Of a stretch of DNA of 21,564 nucleotides, positions 21,366 to 21,564 are shown one piece after another (the stretch's first letter is position 1; each line of letters begins with the position of its first letter). Source of the stretch: Anaerolineales bacterium (lineage in GTDB: Bacteria > Chloroflexota > Anaerolineae > Anaerolineales > UBA4823); the NCBI GenBank assembly GCA_016932955.1, contig JAFGBV010000053.1, positions 1-21,564 on the forward strand, given 5' to 3'. A program made the position numbers and the translations under genes. The notes below the pieces were generated by a model. It did not search any database, had not been told where the DNA came from, and saw only the letters and a program-made list of their open reading frames with translations.

Positions 21366-21564
21366 CTAGTGGTCGTATTCCGTCAGTGTCAGCTTGACGG
21401 TGTAGATGTAGATGTCACTGCCGCTGCCGCCGTAAGTGAGATTGAACTGCACCCAGGATGAGTTGTCGATGGGTGTATAGGGGGTGGATGCGCTGAGCGA
21501 GTAGCATTCGTAGGAGGGGTTGGTGCGGCTCGTGGTATCGTAGATATAGTATTCCTCGCCGCTG
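21366..21564 (-). CDS. 3' end of a beta-rich, probably secreted protein (partial)
   Basis: The last 65 codons of a gene that begins beyond the window, in frame up to TAG at 21366-21368. The peptide is rich in Tyr, Ser and Thr ('EEYYIYDTTSRTNPSYECYS', 'WVQFNLTYGGSGSDIYIYTV') and ends 'KLTLTEYDH', a composition typical of extracellular beta domains. It is placed just upstream of, and close to, the small Cys-rich gene. No family can be named from this fragment. Confidence 0.65.
   Translation of the reverse strand, partial: SGEEYYIYDTTSRTNPSYECYSLSASTPYTPIDNSSWVQFNLTYGGSGSDIYIYTVKLTLTEYDH

Overview
The window looks like chromosomal DNA of a Chloroflexota bacterium, most likely in or near Anaerolineae. 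This is inferred from gene style and not from a marker gene. The signs are a moderately high GC content, strong AGGAGG-type ribosome sites, several secreted beta-propeller or Asp-box proteins carrying a 'YLPL'-like motif, a DUF5679-type zinc ribbon, a DUF3795 protein, and a MacA/MacB-type exporter with no TolC gene. There is no tRNA, rRNA, CRISPR array or transposase.

Layout: everything from the left edge to about 11,500 is read on the + strand and everything from 11,492 to the right edge on the - strand, so one convergent junction divides the window. Left part (+): a solo Mrr-like restriction endonuclease, visibly AT-richer than its neighbours (207-1055); a DUF3592 membrane protein; a two-gene membrane protein plus winged-helix regulator operon with a sigma70-type promoter whose -10 box lies in a perfect 12-bp-arm palindrome (1797-2801); a GAF-GGDEF diguanylate cyclase; a tight four-gene operon of GNAT acetyltransferase, GRAM protein, ANT(6)-like aminoglycoside adenylyltransferase and isochorismatase-like hydrolase (4051-6381); a secreted Asp-box protein; a 51-residue zinc ribbon behind a good promoter; three translationally coupled genes (zinc ribbon, DUF3795, TPR-like); and a secreted Kelch/fibronectin-like protein. 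It ends in a gene graveyard (10,885-11,505) with the broken remains of a SAM methyltransferase and, probably, a CPBP-family membrane protease.

Right part (-): a six-gene operon, transcribed from 17,547 down to 11,492, encodes a HlyD/MacA-like adaptor, an ABC ATPase, a MacB-like permease, a Met/Gly-rich lipoprotein, an OmpR-type response regulator and a histidine kinase. It reads as a self-contained export and envelope-sensing module in which the lipoprotein may be a periplasmic or surface sensor. The kinase has a Thr-to-His change in its H-box. Upstream lie a clean terminator, a tandem-PAS GGDEF protein, a secreted seven-repeat delta-60 propeller, a small Cys-rich secreted protein and the 3' end of another gene cut by the window edge.

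The least ordinary signals are (1) the LP motif shared by four otherwise unrelated exported proteins, (2) the exporter, lipoprotein and two-component module with its odd H-box, and (3) the promoter-operator palindrome before the membrane protein/regulator pair. None of these proves a new system.
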